A stretch of DNA of 64,000 bases from Candidatus Schekmanbacteria bacterium (GTDB lineage: Bacteria; CSSED10-310; JACPHN01), in the NCBI GenBank assembly GCA_016188575.1, contig JACPHN010000097.1:10606-74605 (forward strand), read 5' to 3'. Made by a program: the position numbers and the translations under genes. Under the pieces are notes generated by a model. That model saw nothing but the letters and a program-made list of their open reading frames with translations. It did not search any database and was not told the DNA's origin. This document shows, one piece after another, positions 8,623-18,300 of this stretch (its first letter is position 1; the number at the start of each line of letters is the position of its first letter).

Positions 8623-11610
8623 GTGCGGATGGCAAGAAGGCGAGCACGGGTGCTCCGGGTCGCGCTCATGATGGTGATGCTGGTTTGGGGGCGTCCGGGG
8701 CGCTCCGACTCCGGCGGTGAGGCACTGCAGGTCGATCCCGACGTCCCCGCGCCGGCCGCGGTCCTGGGGTTCGAGCCGGGCGCACGGCCTGCGACCGGCG
8801 AGGAGATTCTGCGCTACCTGGAGCGGTTGGCGGCGGCGACGCCGCGGGTGCGGCTGCGGGAGTACGCCCGCTCGCACGAAGGCCGCCCGCTCGTTGTGCT
8901 GACGATCAGCTCCACGGTGAATATCAACAATCTCGAGCGCATCCAGGCGGATTTGCGCCGCCTTGGGGATCCCCGATCGCCGGCACCCGCGCCGGCGGGG
9001 AAGCAGCTCGAGGCGCTGCCCGCAGTCATCTGGCTCGAGTATTCGATCCATGGTGATGAGCCGTCCGGAGCCGACGCGTCCCTGGCGCTCGCCTACCGCC
9101 TTGCGGCCGGCACCGACGCCGCCACGGAGCGCTTGCGCGACCGTCTGATCGTCAGCATCGACCCGAACCAGAACCCCGACGGACGCGCGCGCTACCTCGC
9201 TCAGACCACGGCCTTTTCCAAGGCCGTGCCCGACCCCGACATGGAGGGTCTCGTCCACCGCGGCCTGTGGCCGTGGGGCCGCGGCAACCACTACCTGTTC
9301 GATCTCAACCGTGACTGGTTCGCGCAGGTGCAGCCCGAGAGCCGCGGCCGCGTGCAGGCGGTCGCCTCCTGGACGCCGCAGCTCATCGTCGACGCTCACG
9401 AGATGGAGAGCTCGGACAGCTTCCTGTTTTCGCCGCCCCGACATCCGTTCAATCCCCACGTCCCGCCCGAGATCCGCGTCTGGTGGGAGCGCTTCGCCGG
9501 CGACCAGGCCCGCGCCTTCGACGCTCGCGGCTGGAGCTACTACACCCGTGAGTGGAATGAGGAGTTCTTCCCGGGTTACGGGACGAGCTGGGCGGCGAAC
9601 ACCGGAGCCGTCGGAGTCCTGTACGAACAGGGCGCCACCAACGGCGGGGTGGTCCGGCAGCGCGGCGGCGGGTTGGTCACCTTTGCCGAGGCGGTCGCGC
9701 ACCAGCTCACGAGCTCGCTCGCGAATCTGCAGACCGCGGCCGAGCACAAGACCGCGCTGCTCACCGACTGGGCCGCGGCCCGGCGGCGCGCCGCTACGCG
9801 TGGGGCGGACGGCGGACCGCGCAGTTTCATCATTCTCCGCGGGGAAAACCCCGAGCCGGCGCGGCGGCTCGTCGAAGCGCTGCTCACTCAGGGGATCGAA
9901 GTCCTGGAGAACGAGGCCGCCGTCGAAGCGCGAAACCTCATGGGTTACTTCGATGAGCGCCCGACCAGAGCCGCGCTGCCGTCGGGTTCGTGGCTCGTGC
10001 CAACCGCGCAACCTTTGGGGGCGTTGGTCCGCAACCTGTTCGATGTCCATGTCCCGATGGCGGAAGATTTCCTGGGCGAAGAGCGGGAATGGCTCGAGCG
10101 CGGTCAGGGGTCACGCCTGTACGACGTGACGGCCTGGTCGGTGCCGCTGGCGTTTGGCGTGCAGGCGTACTGGTCGGCCGAGATTCCGGGTGGGGACTGG
10201 CGCCCGGTTGCATCGGTGCCGCCGCCAGCCGGCCAGTTGGAGAACGAGCGTGGGCGGTATGGTTTCTTGCTCGACGGCCGCTCGGAAAAGGCGATGTTTG
10301 TCGCCGCGTCACTGCTCAGCGAGGGCGTCCGCATGCGCGTGGCAACCGATCCCTTCGTTTTCGGCGGCACGTCGTACGAGCGCGGGGCGCTGCTGGTGCG
10401 GCGGGATGAGAACGAACGCGCTGATATTCAAGCGCTGCTGGCGGACCTCGCGCGGCGACATGGCGTGACGGTTCAGGGTGTCGACGGGGCCCGAGCCAAC
10501 GATGGGCCGGACCTGGGCGGAAACCAGTTCGCGCCGCTGGCGCCGCTGCGCATCGGGGTCTTCGCCGGAGACCCGATCCATCCCTCCGTGTTCGGTGCCG
10601 TCTGGCACCTGCTCGACGTCGAGATGAAGGTGCGAAGCTCCAACCTCGACATCGGCCAGCTCGCGGACATCGACCTCGATCGCTACACCGTGCTCGTCCT
10701 GCCGCCGACCTACGCCGAACCCGAAGCGCTACGGGAGCGCCTGGGAGCGAAGGGGCTGGCGCGCCTGCGCGAATGGGCGAACGCCGGTGGCACGCTCATC
10801 GGCATCGGGACTGCCGCCGAGCTGCTCGCCGACGCTGATAGCGGTGTTTTGGAGAGCCGCCCGAGACGCCAGGTGCTCGACCGCTTTCCCCCAGTGGTCC
10901 TGGGCCTGGGTCGCGCGGAGGTCGCCGCATCGGGGCCGCTGCAGGCGCGGGGGGTGGCGGCGCCGGCGCCGTCTCCGGTCGCGGGGACGGATGAGAAAGC
11001 CCGTGGCAGAAGCAACGAGATGACGAAGCCACCGCTCCGCTGGCACGACCCCAAGGTATACGCCGTGGCGCCTGTGGTCGGCCCCGCCGCGCGCCCCTTT
11101 CTCCCCAAGGACGCCGCTACGTTTGCCCTTCCGGATCGACTTGTGAGCCTCGACGCGTGGCTCGGCGAGGAGCTCGCGGCGGCGGGGACCGACGAGCTCA
11201 AGGCGCAACTTCGCGGGGCCGCCGACGCCCGGCTCCGGTCCTTCCACCCGCAAGGTGCCTACCTTCGCGTGGAGCTGGATCCCCGGCACTGGGTCGCCTA
11301 TGGAGCGGGCAAGTCGATCGCGGCGCTCATGGATGCGAGCGAAGTCTTCCTGGGACTGGGTGCCGCCGAGGTCCCGGGGCGCTTCGCGGATCTCGCCGAC
11401 TTGCATCTGTCCGGCCTGTTGTGGCCCGAGGCCGCCGGGAGAATCGCCCATTCCGCGTATGCGCTACGCGAGTCGATCGGGCGCGGTCAGGCCATTCTCT
11501 TCGCAGCCAATCCGCTCTTTCGCGGCTACGCGCTCGCGACCCGGCGGCTGTTCATCAATGCGGTGGTGCTCGGGCCCGGCATGGGCACCCGCTACCCGTC
11601 GCCCTGGTGA
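8623..11610 (+). CDS. Exported M14-type zinc carboxypeptidase-like protein
   Basis: About 995 residues, long for M14. The GTG at 8623 or ATG at 8629 follows AAAGGAA and begins a basic, hydrophobic signal peptide; the frame remains open further upstream without a ribosome site. The catalytic domain is in the first 400 residues: SIHGDEPSG (zinc His and Glu), DPNQNPDGRARY, FDLNRDWF, VDAHEMES (third zinc ligand His) and the late VLYEQGA, which may carry the catalytic Glu. The remaining about 600 residues are beta/alpha segments including a ThuA/glutamine-amidotransferase-like stretch (VLVLPPTYAEPEALRERL). Such proteins cleave C-terminal residues or peptidoglycan peptides outside the cytoplasm; substrate unknown. 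Confidence 0.82.
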   Translation: MRMARRRARVLRVALMMVMLVWGRPGRSDSGGEALQVDPDVPAPAAVLGFEPGARPATGEEILRYLERLAAATPRVRLREYARSHEGRPLVVLTISSTVNINNLERIQADLRRLGDPRSPAPAPAGKQLEALPAVIWLEYSIHGDEPSGADASLALAYRLAAGTDAATERLRDRLIVSIDPNQNPDGRARYLAQTTAFSKAVPDPDMEGLVHRGLWPWGRGNHYLFDLNRDWFAQVQPESRGRVQAVASWTPQLIVDAHEMESSDSFLFSPPRHPFNPHVPPEIRVWWERFAGDQARAFDARGWSYYTREWNEEFFPGYGTSWAANTGAVGVLYEQGATNGGVVRQRGGGLVTFAEAVAHQLTSSLANLQTAAEHKTALLTDWAAARRRAATRGADGGPRSFIILRGENPEPARRLVEALLTQGIEVLENEAAVEARNLMGYFDERPTRAALPSGSWLVPTAQPLGALVRNLFDVHVPMAEDFLGEEREWLERGQGSRLYDVTAWSVPLAFGVQAYWSAEIPGGDWRPVASVPPPAGQLENERGRYGFLLDGRSEKAMFVAASLLSEGVRMRVATDPFVFGGTSYERGALLVRRDENERADIQALLADLARRHGVTVQGVDGARANDGPDLGGNQFAPLAPLRIGVFAGDPIHPSVFGAVWHLLDVEMKVRSSNLDIGQLADIDLDRYTVLVLPPTYAEPEALRERLGAKGLARLREWANAGGTLIGIGTAAELLADADSGVLESRPRRQVLDRFPPVVLGLGRAEVAASGPLQARGVAAPAPSPVAGTDEKARGRSNEMTKPPLRWHDPKVYAVAPVVGPAARPFLPKDAATFALPDRLVSLDAWLGEELAAAGTDELKAQLRGAADARLRSFHPQGAYLRVELDPRHWVAYGAGKSIAALMDASEVFLGLGAAEVPGRFADLADLHLSGLLWPEAAGRIAHSAYALRESIGRGQAILFAANPLFRGYALATRRLFINAVVLGPGMGTRYPSPW

Positions 11611-11647
11611 TTGATGACGGCGAGGGGCCGGCGATTTCCGAGGGCGT

Positions 11648-11662
11648 CCTGAATCCACCGCT
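11648..11662 (+). repeat. Dispersed repeat, copy B (CCTGAATCCACCGCT)
   Basis: 14 of 15 bases match the core CCTGAATCCACCGCC. It begins 38 bases after the carboxypeptidase stop codon, in a non-coding region. Confidence 0.6.
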
Positions 11663-12107
11663 GGTTTGGTGCGAGGACTCCGTCATCGTCATGCCGGAGA
11701 GGATGTCAAAGTTTCCACATTGGGATTGGCGCACCCGCGCCATCCGGGCTTCGCGCATGGTGAGAGGGCCGTGCGCAGTGAAGTAGGCGTTTTGCCAGCG
11801 ACGATGGTCGTTGCGGCAGCGCCCCTGTCCGGTCCGCCCGGCATGCGCCTGGCCCTGCTTTCCGGGTCGACACCGGTAGCAACGGTTGAGCCTTGTACAA
11901 GCAAATCGACACCAGTTTGTACAACTTCGTCCGGTTAGGCCGATAGCGGTCTCACTTCGGGCCATCGCGATGCCCGCGTTTCTGTTCTCTGCCGAGCTTC
12001 TCTGTTGGCGAGTAAGTGGTACGGATATTGCAACACCACGCATGTCGCGAAACTTCCGACAGGCAGCAAGGCTTCGTGTTTCCTGTGCATCGCCTTCCGG
12101 ATCTACT
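11663..12107. other. Intergenic region upstream of the C39-like gene
   Basis: About 450 bases without a supported gene. It contains the left TTGTACAA pair and ends in a strong GGAGGT ribosome site (12108-12113). The last 100 bases are clearly less GC-rich than the surroundings. Confidence 0.5.
11893..11924. repeat. Left paired TTGTACAA box
   Basis: Two perfect 8-bp palindromes TTGTACAA at 11893-11900 and 11917-11924, 16 nt apart. The right box sits in CAGTTTGTACAAC, identical over 13 nt to the box at 14939-14951. Operator or element boundary; see findings. Confidence 0.6.
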
Positions 12108-12118
12108 GGAGGTAAAAC

Positions 12119-14404
12119 ATGTGTATAGAAGTGAAATGTCAAAGATATGAACAAGCTACATACGTGGCAGCATGTGCCAAAGGCTCTTTCTACGCGCGTT
12201 GTCTCTGTGCAGCTCTAGTTTTCTGTTCGTTGAGCGCTTACGGAAACGTGCAGGCGAAGCAGAGCTGGAGCACCAAGATCACCGGCGTGCCCGACTATGA
12301 TCAGAAACGGGACGACCTGCCGAAAAATGGCAAGAACTATTGCGTTCCCACAGTGACAATGAACGGTTTCTCCTACGCCGCCTACCACGGCTGGCTACAA
12401 GCGATCTATCCTTTCTACTTGATGTGGTTTGACCTCTGGGACACCTACGACGGAATCACGTCTGGCATTAACCTGCTAGGTGCGTTCATGGACACGGATG
12501 CCGATAGTGGTACCAACCACTCAGACGCTATCGATGGAATCTATGATTGGCTCTCCGTTTCGCCGGGACATCCGTTCTCTGCTGTTTTCGAAATCGAAGC
12601 CGAAGATGTTGGCGGAGGCTACGGCGGACCTGGCTGGATGCAGGAGTGGCTCCTGGCTGGGGCCCAGATCCGCATGGGAGTCCTGTGGTGCAAGGGCGAG
12701 GACCACGACGATTGCGATGGCGGTCACGCGCGGTCGTTGGTCGGTGTTGGGTATGGAGCATGGTCAGGAGGTGGCGAAGGTTCTATTGTCTGGTACAGGG
12801 ACCCTGCCAAGGACGACGGCGACATTAATAAGCAGTCCACATGGAAGACGCACAAGCAGCGAGCATATTGGAATCCAGAGGCAGAGATGTACTGCATTGG
12901 CGCAAAGAAACCGGCCAACAAGTCGCAGGCATGCATCAAGCGCTATGCACTCATGGTCCCATGGTTGGGCGCGGAAACCTGGGACGAAGCAACCGCCGAG
13001 GCCGCTGTCCCCTACAACTACAACTCCGCCTCCAGTGCTACCTCGCTGGTCATTACCAGGCCGGCATTTTCGGTAGATGGCTTCGGTAGCATAGAGTCCA
13101 TGGTTGTAAAGCTGCCCCGGGGCGCGTCCATCGATGGCGTGGTCTTCGACCCGATCCGCCCGCGGGTTCTGGTGGCTTCGGCGATGAGCAACGCCGTGTT
13201 GGCCGCGCACGTGGTGTCGGGTGAGGTCGAGACCGTTGCCAATGTGGCGGGGCCCCGCGCGCTGGCGCTGGGGGGCCACGACAAGACGCTTTACGTCCTC
13301 GCCAAGAATGGCCTGCTGGGTTTGGACCGTCACGGCCGGACCGTCGCTCGCGCCGCCGTATCGGGCGACACTACGGCGCTGGCCTATGATCCCGTGGCAC
13401 AACGCGTGGTGACGGCGTCAGCCTCCGGGCTGCGTTTCTTCGATACGCGCCTTCGCGCGCTCTACTCGGTGGCCCTCACCGGGTTGGGCGGAAGGGAAGA
13501 GGTGCTCCTGCAGGCGGACCCGTTGCGCGGCGGCCTGTGGGTCCTGAAACGAGGAGCTGCCACAGCCAAGCGAGTTGTCGTCAAGTCAGCGCGCGATATC
13601 CAGGTTGCCGACATTGCCCTGGACGGCGTAGTGGCGGCGCGCGCACTCGCCGTGGATACCTCCGGGAATCTACTCCTGAGCGACGAAGGCGTGGTCAAGG
13701 TGTTCTCCGCCGAGGGAAAACGGCGTTTGGGCGCCTCCGTTCTCGATGGTTCCCGCGCTGGCCGCATTCTCGCCGTGCCTCGGAGCTTTAACTCGGTTGA
13801 CCCCAACGAACCGCGCGAAGAAGAGCGGAACACCCTGCCGCCCGAAATCTATGGCGACGAGGAGCTCGGGATCGTCGGACACGGCGAGGAGGAAGAGCCC
13901 ACAGAGGACGACCTCCCCCAACTCGCGAGAGCGCATGATCGCCAGTTCCGCATGAGCTGCCTGAATGTGGCCGACCGCGCTGCCTGCGAAAAGCTGGTGG
14001 CGGAGATCGGCGTTGCCTACCTCCGGGTGACGGAGAGCCAGGAGCCTGGCGCCGGCCCCACCCTCGCCATCTGGAAAGGCCGTGAGGCTTTCGAGAATTG
14101 CGGCAGTGAGGATGGCCCGGATTGGAATGAGAGCGCCACCTGCCCCTTGCAGCACGACGGCACGCCCGAGGGGCTGGCCGCGCGTCTGCCGCTGCGGGAC
14201 GACGGCACCATGTATGCCGCCCAGCGGAGCTACGAAGACTCGGACGAGCTCGGCAAATGCAGGCGTACGGGCGTCGAGCGCGTCTTCATCCACGGAGACC
14301 ATGACGAGCTCGACATCGTCGCCAAGTTCATGAACGAGCGCCTCGATTCCTGCGCCGGGAGTCAATGGCAAGCGTTTGCGGTGGGGTTCGCTGCTATCCA
14401 TTGA
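12119..14404 (+). CDS. Exported orphan protein: C39-like papain-fold domain plus beta-propeller
   Basis: 761 residues; GGAGGT sits 5 nt before the ATG, so the start is secure. After a hydrophobic segment (about 27-45) comes a domain with Cys in NYCVPTVTMN, His in GGHARSLVGVGYG and Asp in VWYRDPAK. This matches the Cys-His-Asp order of C39-like papain-fold peptidases. Residues about 330-590 carry repeats (FDPIRPRVLVASAMSNAVL and similar) like an NHL/SMP-30 propeller. The C-terminal 170 residues contain several Cys and are not recognised. The N-terminal third has lower GC than its neighbours. Peptidase activity is inferred from residue spacing only. Confidence 0.62.
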   Translation: MCIEVKCQRYEQATYVAACAKGSFYARCLCAALVFCSLSAYGNVQAKQSWSTKITGVPDYDQKRDDLPKNGKNYCVPTVTMNGFSYAAYHGWLQAIYPFYLMWFDLWDTYDGITSGINLLGAFMDTDADSGTNHSDAIDGIYDWLSVSPGHPFSAVFEIEAEDVGGGYGGPGWMQEWLLAGAQIRMGVLWCKGEDHDDCDGGHARSLVGVGYGAWSGGGEGSIVWYRDPAKDDGDINKQSTWKTHKQRAYWNPEAEMYCIGAKKPANKSQACIKRYALMVPWLGAETWDEATAEAAVPYNYNSASSATSLVITRPAFSVDGFGSIESMVVKLPRGASIDGVVFDPIRPRVLVASAMSNAVLAAHVVSGEVETVANVAGPRALALGGHDKTLYVLAKNGLLGLDRHGRTVARAAVSGDTTALAYDPVAQRVVTASASGLRFFDTRLRALYSVALTGLGGREEVLLQADPLRGGLWVLKRGAATAKRVVVKSARDIQVADIALDGVVAARALAVDTSGNLLLSDEGVVKVFSAEGKRRLGASVLDGSRAGRILAVPRSFNSVDPNEPREEERNTLPPEIYGDEELGIVGHGEEEEPTEDDLPQLARAHDRQFRMSCLNVADRAACEKLVAEIGVAYLRVTESQEPGAGPTLAIWKGREAFENCGSEDGPDWNESATCPLQHDGTPEGLAARLPLRDDGTMYAAQRSYEDSDELGKCRRTGVERVFIHGDHDELDIVAKFMNERLDSCAGSQWQAFAVGFAAIH

Positions 14405-14504
14405 CGCGGGGAGCATTGCCGTGGACTCTTGCACCTACCCAGCGTGAGTGATGGTCACTGCCCAAAGTCAAGCGACCGGCTACGCGGGAGTGAGCATGTA
14501 AGGA

Positions 14505-14524
14505 CGCCGGCCTTGGGGCCGGCG
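14505..14524 (+). terminator. GC-rich hairpin downstream of the C39-like gene
   Basis: CGCCGGCC, loop TTGG, GGCCGGCG: a perfect 8-bp stem, with an outer CATGT/ACATG pair. It is 100 bases after the stop codon. There is no long T-run, so it may be a weak terminator or an RNA-end stabiliser. Confidence 0.4.
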
Positions 14525-14921
14525 ACATGTTTGGGCGGGGTTGCGGACATCCGCCGCACAAAGGGCCACGCCACGACAACGAATTGGCGCGAAATGCTGC
14601 CCAGATGAAACGTGAATGCCCTGCCCGGGGTCGTCCACCGCCGCGCGTTGCCTGATTACTCCTCCGACAGGCGTGGCGCCTGCCCAGAGCGGACGACCCT
14701 CGGGCGAGGCTTTTTTCGCCGGAGCGAGCGCGGCAGCGAGTAGGCGTCGGGTCGGCGTTCGTCCGCGGCGCGCTGGCGATGGTGCCGCAGCTCCAGCTCG
14801 GACGGCTGCAGCTCGGATTCGACCGCGCCGCAGATAGCGGAGGATATCTGGTTTGCGCAGCGCAACCTCGCAAGTGTCCAGAGCGAGGGCGATGCCGCCT
14901 GCGAGAATGCCGGCGGACGAT

Positions 14922-14949
14922 TTGTACAAACCGATGTCAGTTTGTACAA
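14922..14949. repeat. Right paired TTGTACAA box
   Basis: TTGTACAA at 14922-14929 and 14942-14949, 12 nt apart, in the same orientation and sequence context as the pair at 11893-11924. The two pairs enclose only the C39-like gene. Confidence 0.6.
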
Positions 14950-15330
14950 CCCGTGGCGCCTGACGATGGGAGAGACGCCGGCGGCAGGCACGGAGTCACC
15001 GACGCCAATTGCGCGCCATGCGCGGGCTGCCCGGATTTGCGAGGTTTCGCTTGTCGCCCAGGTGTGGCACCCCGATTGCAGTTACTGGCCCGATGATCAC
15101 CATGCACGAAATCGCCGCACCCGATGCCGGGACGCCACGACGCGAGGCGCTACCGGGCGCCCAGTCGGCGCACGCCCGCTTGATGTTCTTCGTGCCGGTG
15201 AATAGCCTGGTTTTCGTGGTTACACCGACCGAGGGTCGGGGCAGTCGGTGCCATGGGGCGACGCAGAGTCGATGCGTTCTCGACACGACGGCCAAGGGAG
15301 ATGGGAGCGACGGGCGCACGGAGGATCGGC

Positions 15331-18300
15331 ATGAGTAGACGGGAGATCGGCAAGCGCAGAACGAGCCGGGGATCGGTGACTTCCTGCGGACGACCGACTC
15401 GTTTGGCCGGGATCCTGTCGCTGGCGCTCGCCGCGGCTGCGGCTGGTGCCGCGACAGCCCACGCTCTGTCTCCCGGTACCGCGGCAGAAGTCAGCGCCGA
15501 GCTCAACCGGTTCGATACTCTTCCGCACTATGGCGATGAAACCCTAACGCCGACGTCGACGCCAACGCCCACCGCCACTCCGACCTCCGCAGGCAGCTAC
15601 CGCAACGTCCTCGTCCGCGACGTGGACGGCGATGGCCGCAACGAAGTGTTGCTCGGGACTGGTGGGGACGGTGGGGGCCACGGCTTCGAAATACGAAGGA
15701 TCGTCGATGCCACTGGGGAGTACGAGCTCATTTTCAATTACTCGCGGCCCGACTGGACAGAGGTCGCGCCGTACGCCGGCGATGTCGACAACGACGGCGA
15801 CGACGAAATCGTCGCCGCGTGGGTCGGCCTTGACGGCGTCTCCGGTGGCGTGAGCATCTTTGAGCGCCAGGATTCGCCTTTCCCCGGCTGGTTTGAGGTC
15901 TGGTCCCTCCCCCTGTGGTTGCCGTTGGGCGGCACGAACGTGATGATCGGCGATGTCAACGCCGACGGTCTCAACGAGATCGTGGTGGGCGAGGCCAGCG
16001 AGAGCGTCTCGGCCAATGGGCTCCACCTCATCGAGCACACGGGCGGCAACAGCTATGCGGATACGATGATTGGCGCTGGACGGCAGTTCTTCGGCGGCCG
16101 GATCTACAATGCGGATGGAGCAAGCGGCAACGAGATCGTGACTGCCACTCGGCAACCCGGAAACCTCCCGGATGGCTTCCAGATTTACCGATGTGTCGGA
16201 GGTGCCGGGGCGATAACGTGCCCGATGCTCCCGGAGGTGGAAGTCGGGGGAACCAGCCTCACCCGCCTGACTACCTCGAACCTGGATGGCGCCTTCCTTC
16301 CCGAAATCGTGGTGACAGAAGGGGTCGAAGGAGTGCAGGAGCCCAAGGTCTACCGGTGGAATGGCAGCGAGTTTCTGCTCGTAGGCGCGGGATGGCAAGG
16401 TGCTTTTGCGACTGGCCATCCCTTCACGGGGAACCTCTCGAACGATGGATGCGTTGAGCTCGCCATGTTCTCCAATGGCGAGCTGACCCTATGGCGGTGG
16501 GATGGTGCGGCGGCGACCAAGGTGTGGAGCAACGCCGATCTCGGGGACACCGCCGTGTTCGATCCCACCGCTTCCGGTCGGCGGCTCGTGGTCCAAGATG
16601 CCGACAACAGCGGCCTGAAAGACCTCGTGGCGATTCCGACCGGTGGAGGCTCCGTAGCGGGCCAGTTGATCGTCTATCGGGACCCGGTGCTACCGCCATG
16701 CGGGGCGGCCAGTCCCACCCCGACCCCCACCGGCACACCGCCGACGCCGACCGCCACGCCGACGCCGACCCCGACGGCCGTGGCCGGCGCGCCCACCAAC
16801 CTCAGGGTGATCCCGGCAGGCCCATTCGTGCACCTGTTCTGGGACTTGCCCGCGAGCTGGGCCGCCAATCCGCCCACCGGATACCGCGTCTATCGCAAGA
16901 GCCACCCGCCCGACACCGCTGACTTCGCGGCCATCGGCGAGACGCAAGCGACGTACGCCCGATATTTCCTCGACGACTTGCGCAACGCCGACCGCGAGCT
17001 CGCTCACGACTATACCGTGACCGCGCTCTATGACTCGGGCGAGAGCGTGCCGTGCAATCCGGTGCGCAATGTGCGCATCTGGCACGCCACCGGGGCGCTG
17101 GCGCAAGCGCGGCGCGCGCCCGCCCCCGCGCCGGACGGTCGGGCGGACGCCGAGGTCGTGCTCCCCATTGCGCTCGGCAGCGCCGGCGGTCTCACCCTCA
17201 ACGCCATGGACATCTGGATCAACTACGATCCGGCGGCGCTGTGCCCCGCCCGCATCGAGCGCTCGGCGCTCGCCGTGGGCCTGCAGATTACCGACAACAT
17301 CGGCGCTACCGATACGTGCTCCGGCCTCCTGAAAATCTCGGTTCTGAGCCCCGACCTCGAAAACCCGATCACGCTCTCCGGCCTGGGGCGCTTCCTCGAC
17401 GCCGTATTCGCAGTGTCTCCGAGCGTCACCGAGGACATCGAGCTCCCGGTAACCTTCAAGAAATTCCTGTCCTACATCGTCGTCGGCGACGAAATCGGTG
17501 AACTCGCGATGGATCTCGAGGACAGCTCCTTCGTGGCCAGCGACGTTCACCGCCTCGGAGACGTCGACGGCGACCAGGACGTCACTACCGCCGACGCGCT
17601 GCTGGCGCTCATGATCGCCGCGGGCAAGATGGAGCCGACCGCCCTGCAATCGGTCTCCGGTGACATCAATCGCGATCAGCGCATGACTGCAGGCGACGTG
17701 GTGGGGATCCAGCGGCTCGCCGTAGGGCTTTCCGTCAATCCCCCCGAGGGAACGGCGCGGCACGTAGAGACGGCGGGGGACGGCTATCACATTCGCGCCG
17801 GAAAAGTCGTCTGGAGAGGAGAAAGTCAGGTCGAGGTCCCCTTGGTGCTCGATGATGCCGCAGGGGTGGCCGCGGTGCAGCTCGAGGTCGGGCGGACGGC
17901 GCCGGCGGCCCTCAGCCTGGCCTCGATCACGGCGAGCCCCGCGTTTTCGCAGCAGAGCCGGGAGCTCGACGGGAGCATCACGCTGTCGCTGAGCCGCGCC
18001 GAGGCGCTGCCTGCGGGGCCGGTTGAGCTGGCGACGCTCGTGTTCGACGTGGATCCGGCCGCGATGGCTGCGCTCGGCCGGCTTGACATCGTCATCGGTA
18101 GCGTGGCCGTCTACGGGCAGTATGCCGAGGACCTCTCCTGGAACCGCGAGGTCACCGCCGAGAACGGATGGGTAGCGGGTGGGGCCAGCGTCCCCGCAGG
18201 TGGCGTTGGCAGTGTGGTGGGCCTGGCGGCACTGGCGGCGGCGTTGCTCGTGCCGGCCAGGTCGCCGCGGCGGCGGAGAACACCGGGGAGTGTATCATGA
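15331..18300 (+). CDS. Exported FG-GAP / Fn3 / cohesin-dockerin-like surface protein
   Basis: 989 residues; GGAGG at 15320-15324 fixes the ATG at 15331, which begins a basic N-region and signal peptide. Order: a PTSTPTPTATPT linker; FG-GAP/VCBS repeats with DVDGDGRNEV-type calcium loops (about 85-450); a second Pro/Thr linker; an Fn3 domain (about 486-590); a cohesin-like beta-sandwich (about 600-735); two dockerin-type loops (LGDVDGDQDVTTADALLALM and SGDINRDQRMTAGDVV, about 743-800); and a second cohesin-like domain (about 825-950). The end is a hydrophobic stretch followed by PARSPRRRR, a sorting-tail architecture. Probably surface-anchored. It shares its stop with the next gene's start (ATGA). 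Confidence 0.78.
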   Translation: MSRREIGKRRTSRGSVTSCGRPTRLAGILSLALAAAAAGAATAHALSPGTAAEVSAELNRFDTLPHYGDETLTPTSTPTPTATPTSAGSYRNVLVRDVDGDGRNEVLLGTGGDGGGHGFEIRRIVDATGEYELIFNYSRPDWTEVAPYAGDVDNDGDDEIVAAWVGLDGVSGGVSIFERQDSPFPGWFEVWSLPLWLPLGGTNVMIGDVNADGLNEIVVGEASESVSANGLHLIEHTGGNSYADTMIGAGRQFFGGRIYNADGASGNEIVTATRQPGNLPDGFQIYRCVGGAGAITCPMLPEVEVGGTSLTRLTTSNLDGAFLPEIVVTEGVEGVQEPKVYRWNGSEFLLVGAGWQGAFATGHPFTGNLSNDGCVELAMFSNGELTLWRWDGAAATKVWSNADLGDTAVFDPTASGRRLVVQDADNSGLKDLVAIPTGGGSVAGQLIVYRDPVLPPCGAASPTPTPTGTPPTPTATPTPTPTAVAGAPTNLRVIPAGPFVHLFWDLPASWAANPPTGYRVYRKSHPPDTADFAAIGETQATYARYFLDDLRNADRELAHDYTVTALYDSGESVPCNPVRNVRIWHATGALAQARRAPAPAPDGRADAEVVLPIALGSAGGLTLNAMDIWINYDPAALCPARIERSALAVGLQITDNIGATDTCSGLLKISVLSPDLENPITLSGLGRFLDAVFAVSPSVTEDIELPVTFKKFLSYIVVGDEIGELAMDLEDSSFVASDVHRLGDVDGDQDVTTADALLALMIAAGKMEPTALQSVSGDINRDQRMTAGDVVGIQRLAVGLSVNPPEGTARHVETAGDGYHIRAGKVVWRGESQVEVPLVLDDAAGVAAVQLEVGRTAPAALSLASITASPAFSQQSRELDGSITLSLSRAEALPAGPVELATLVFDVDPAAMAALGRLDIVIGSVAVYGQYAEDLSWNREVTAENGWVAGGASVPAGGVGSVVGLAALAAALLVPARSPRRRRTPGSVS

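Larger units (their letters stand above)
14405..15319. other. Long intergenic region after the C39-like gene
   Basis: About 900 bases without a supported gene. It holds a GC hairpin (14505-14524) and the right TTGTACAA pair. Short open frames here lack ribosome sites and recognisable motifs. It may contain decayed coding sequence. Confidence 0.5.

Noticed and set aside
15538-16790. Possible CRISPR or tandem DNA repeat (ACGCCGACC-type stretches)
   Set aside because: These encode Pro/Thr linkers and calcium-loop repeats in frame; no spacers or palindromic repeats. No CRISPR array seen in the window.
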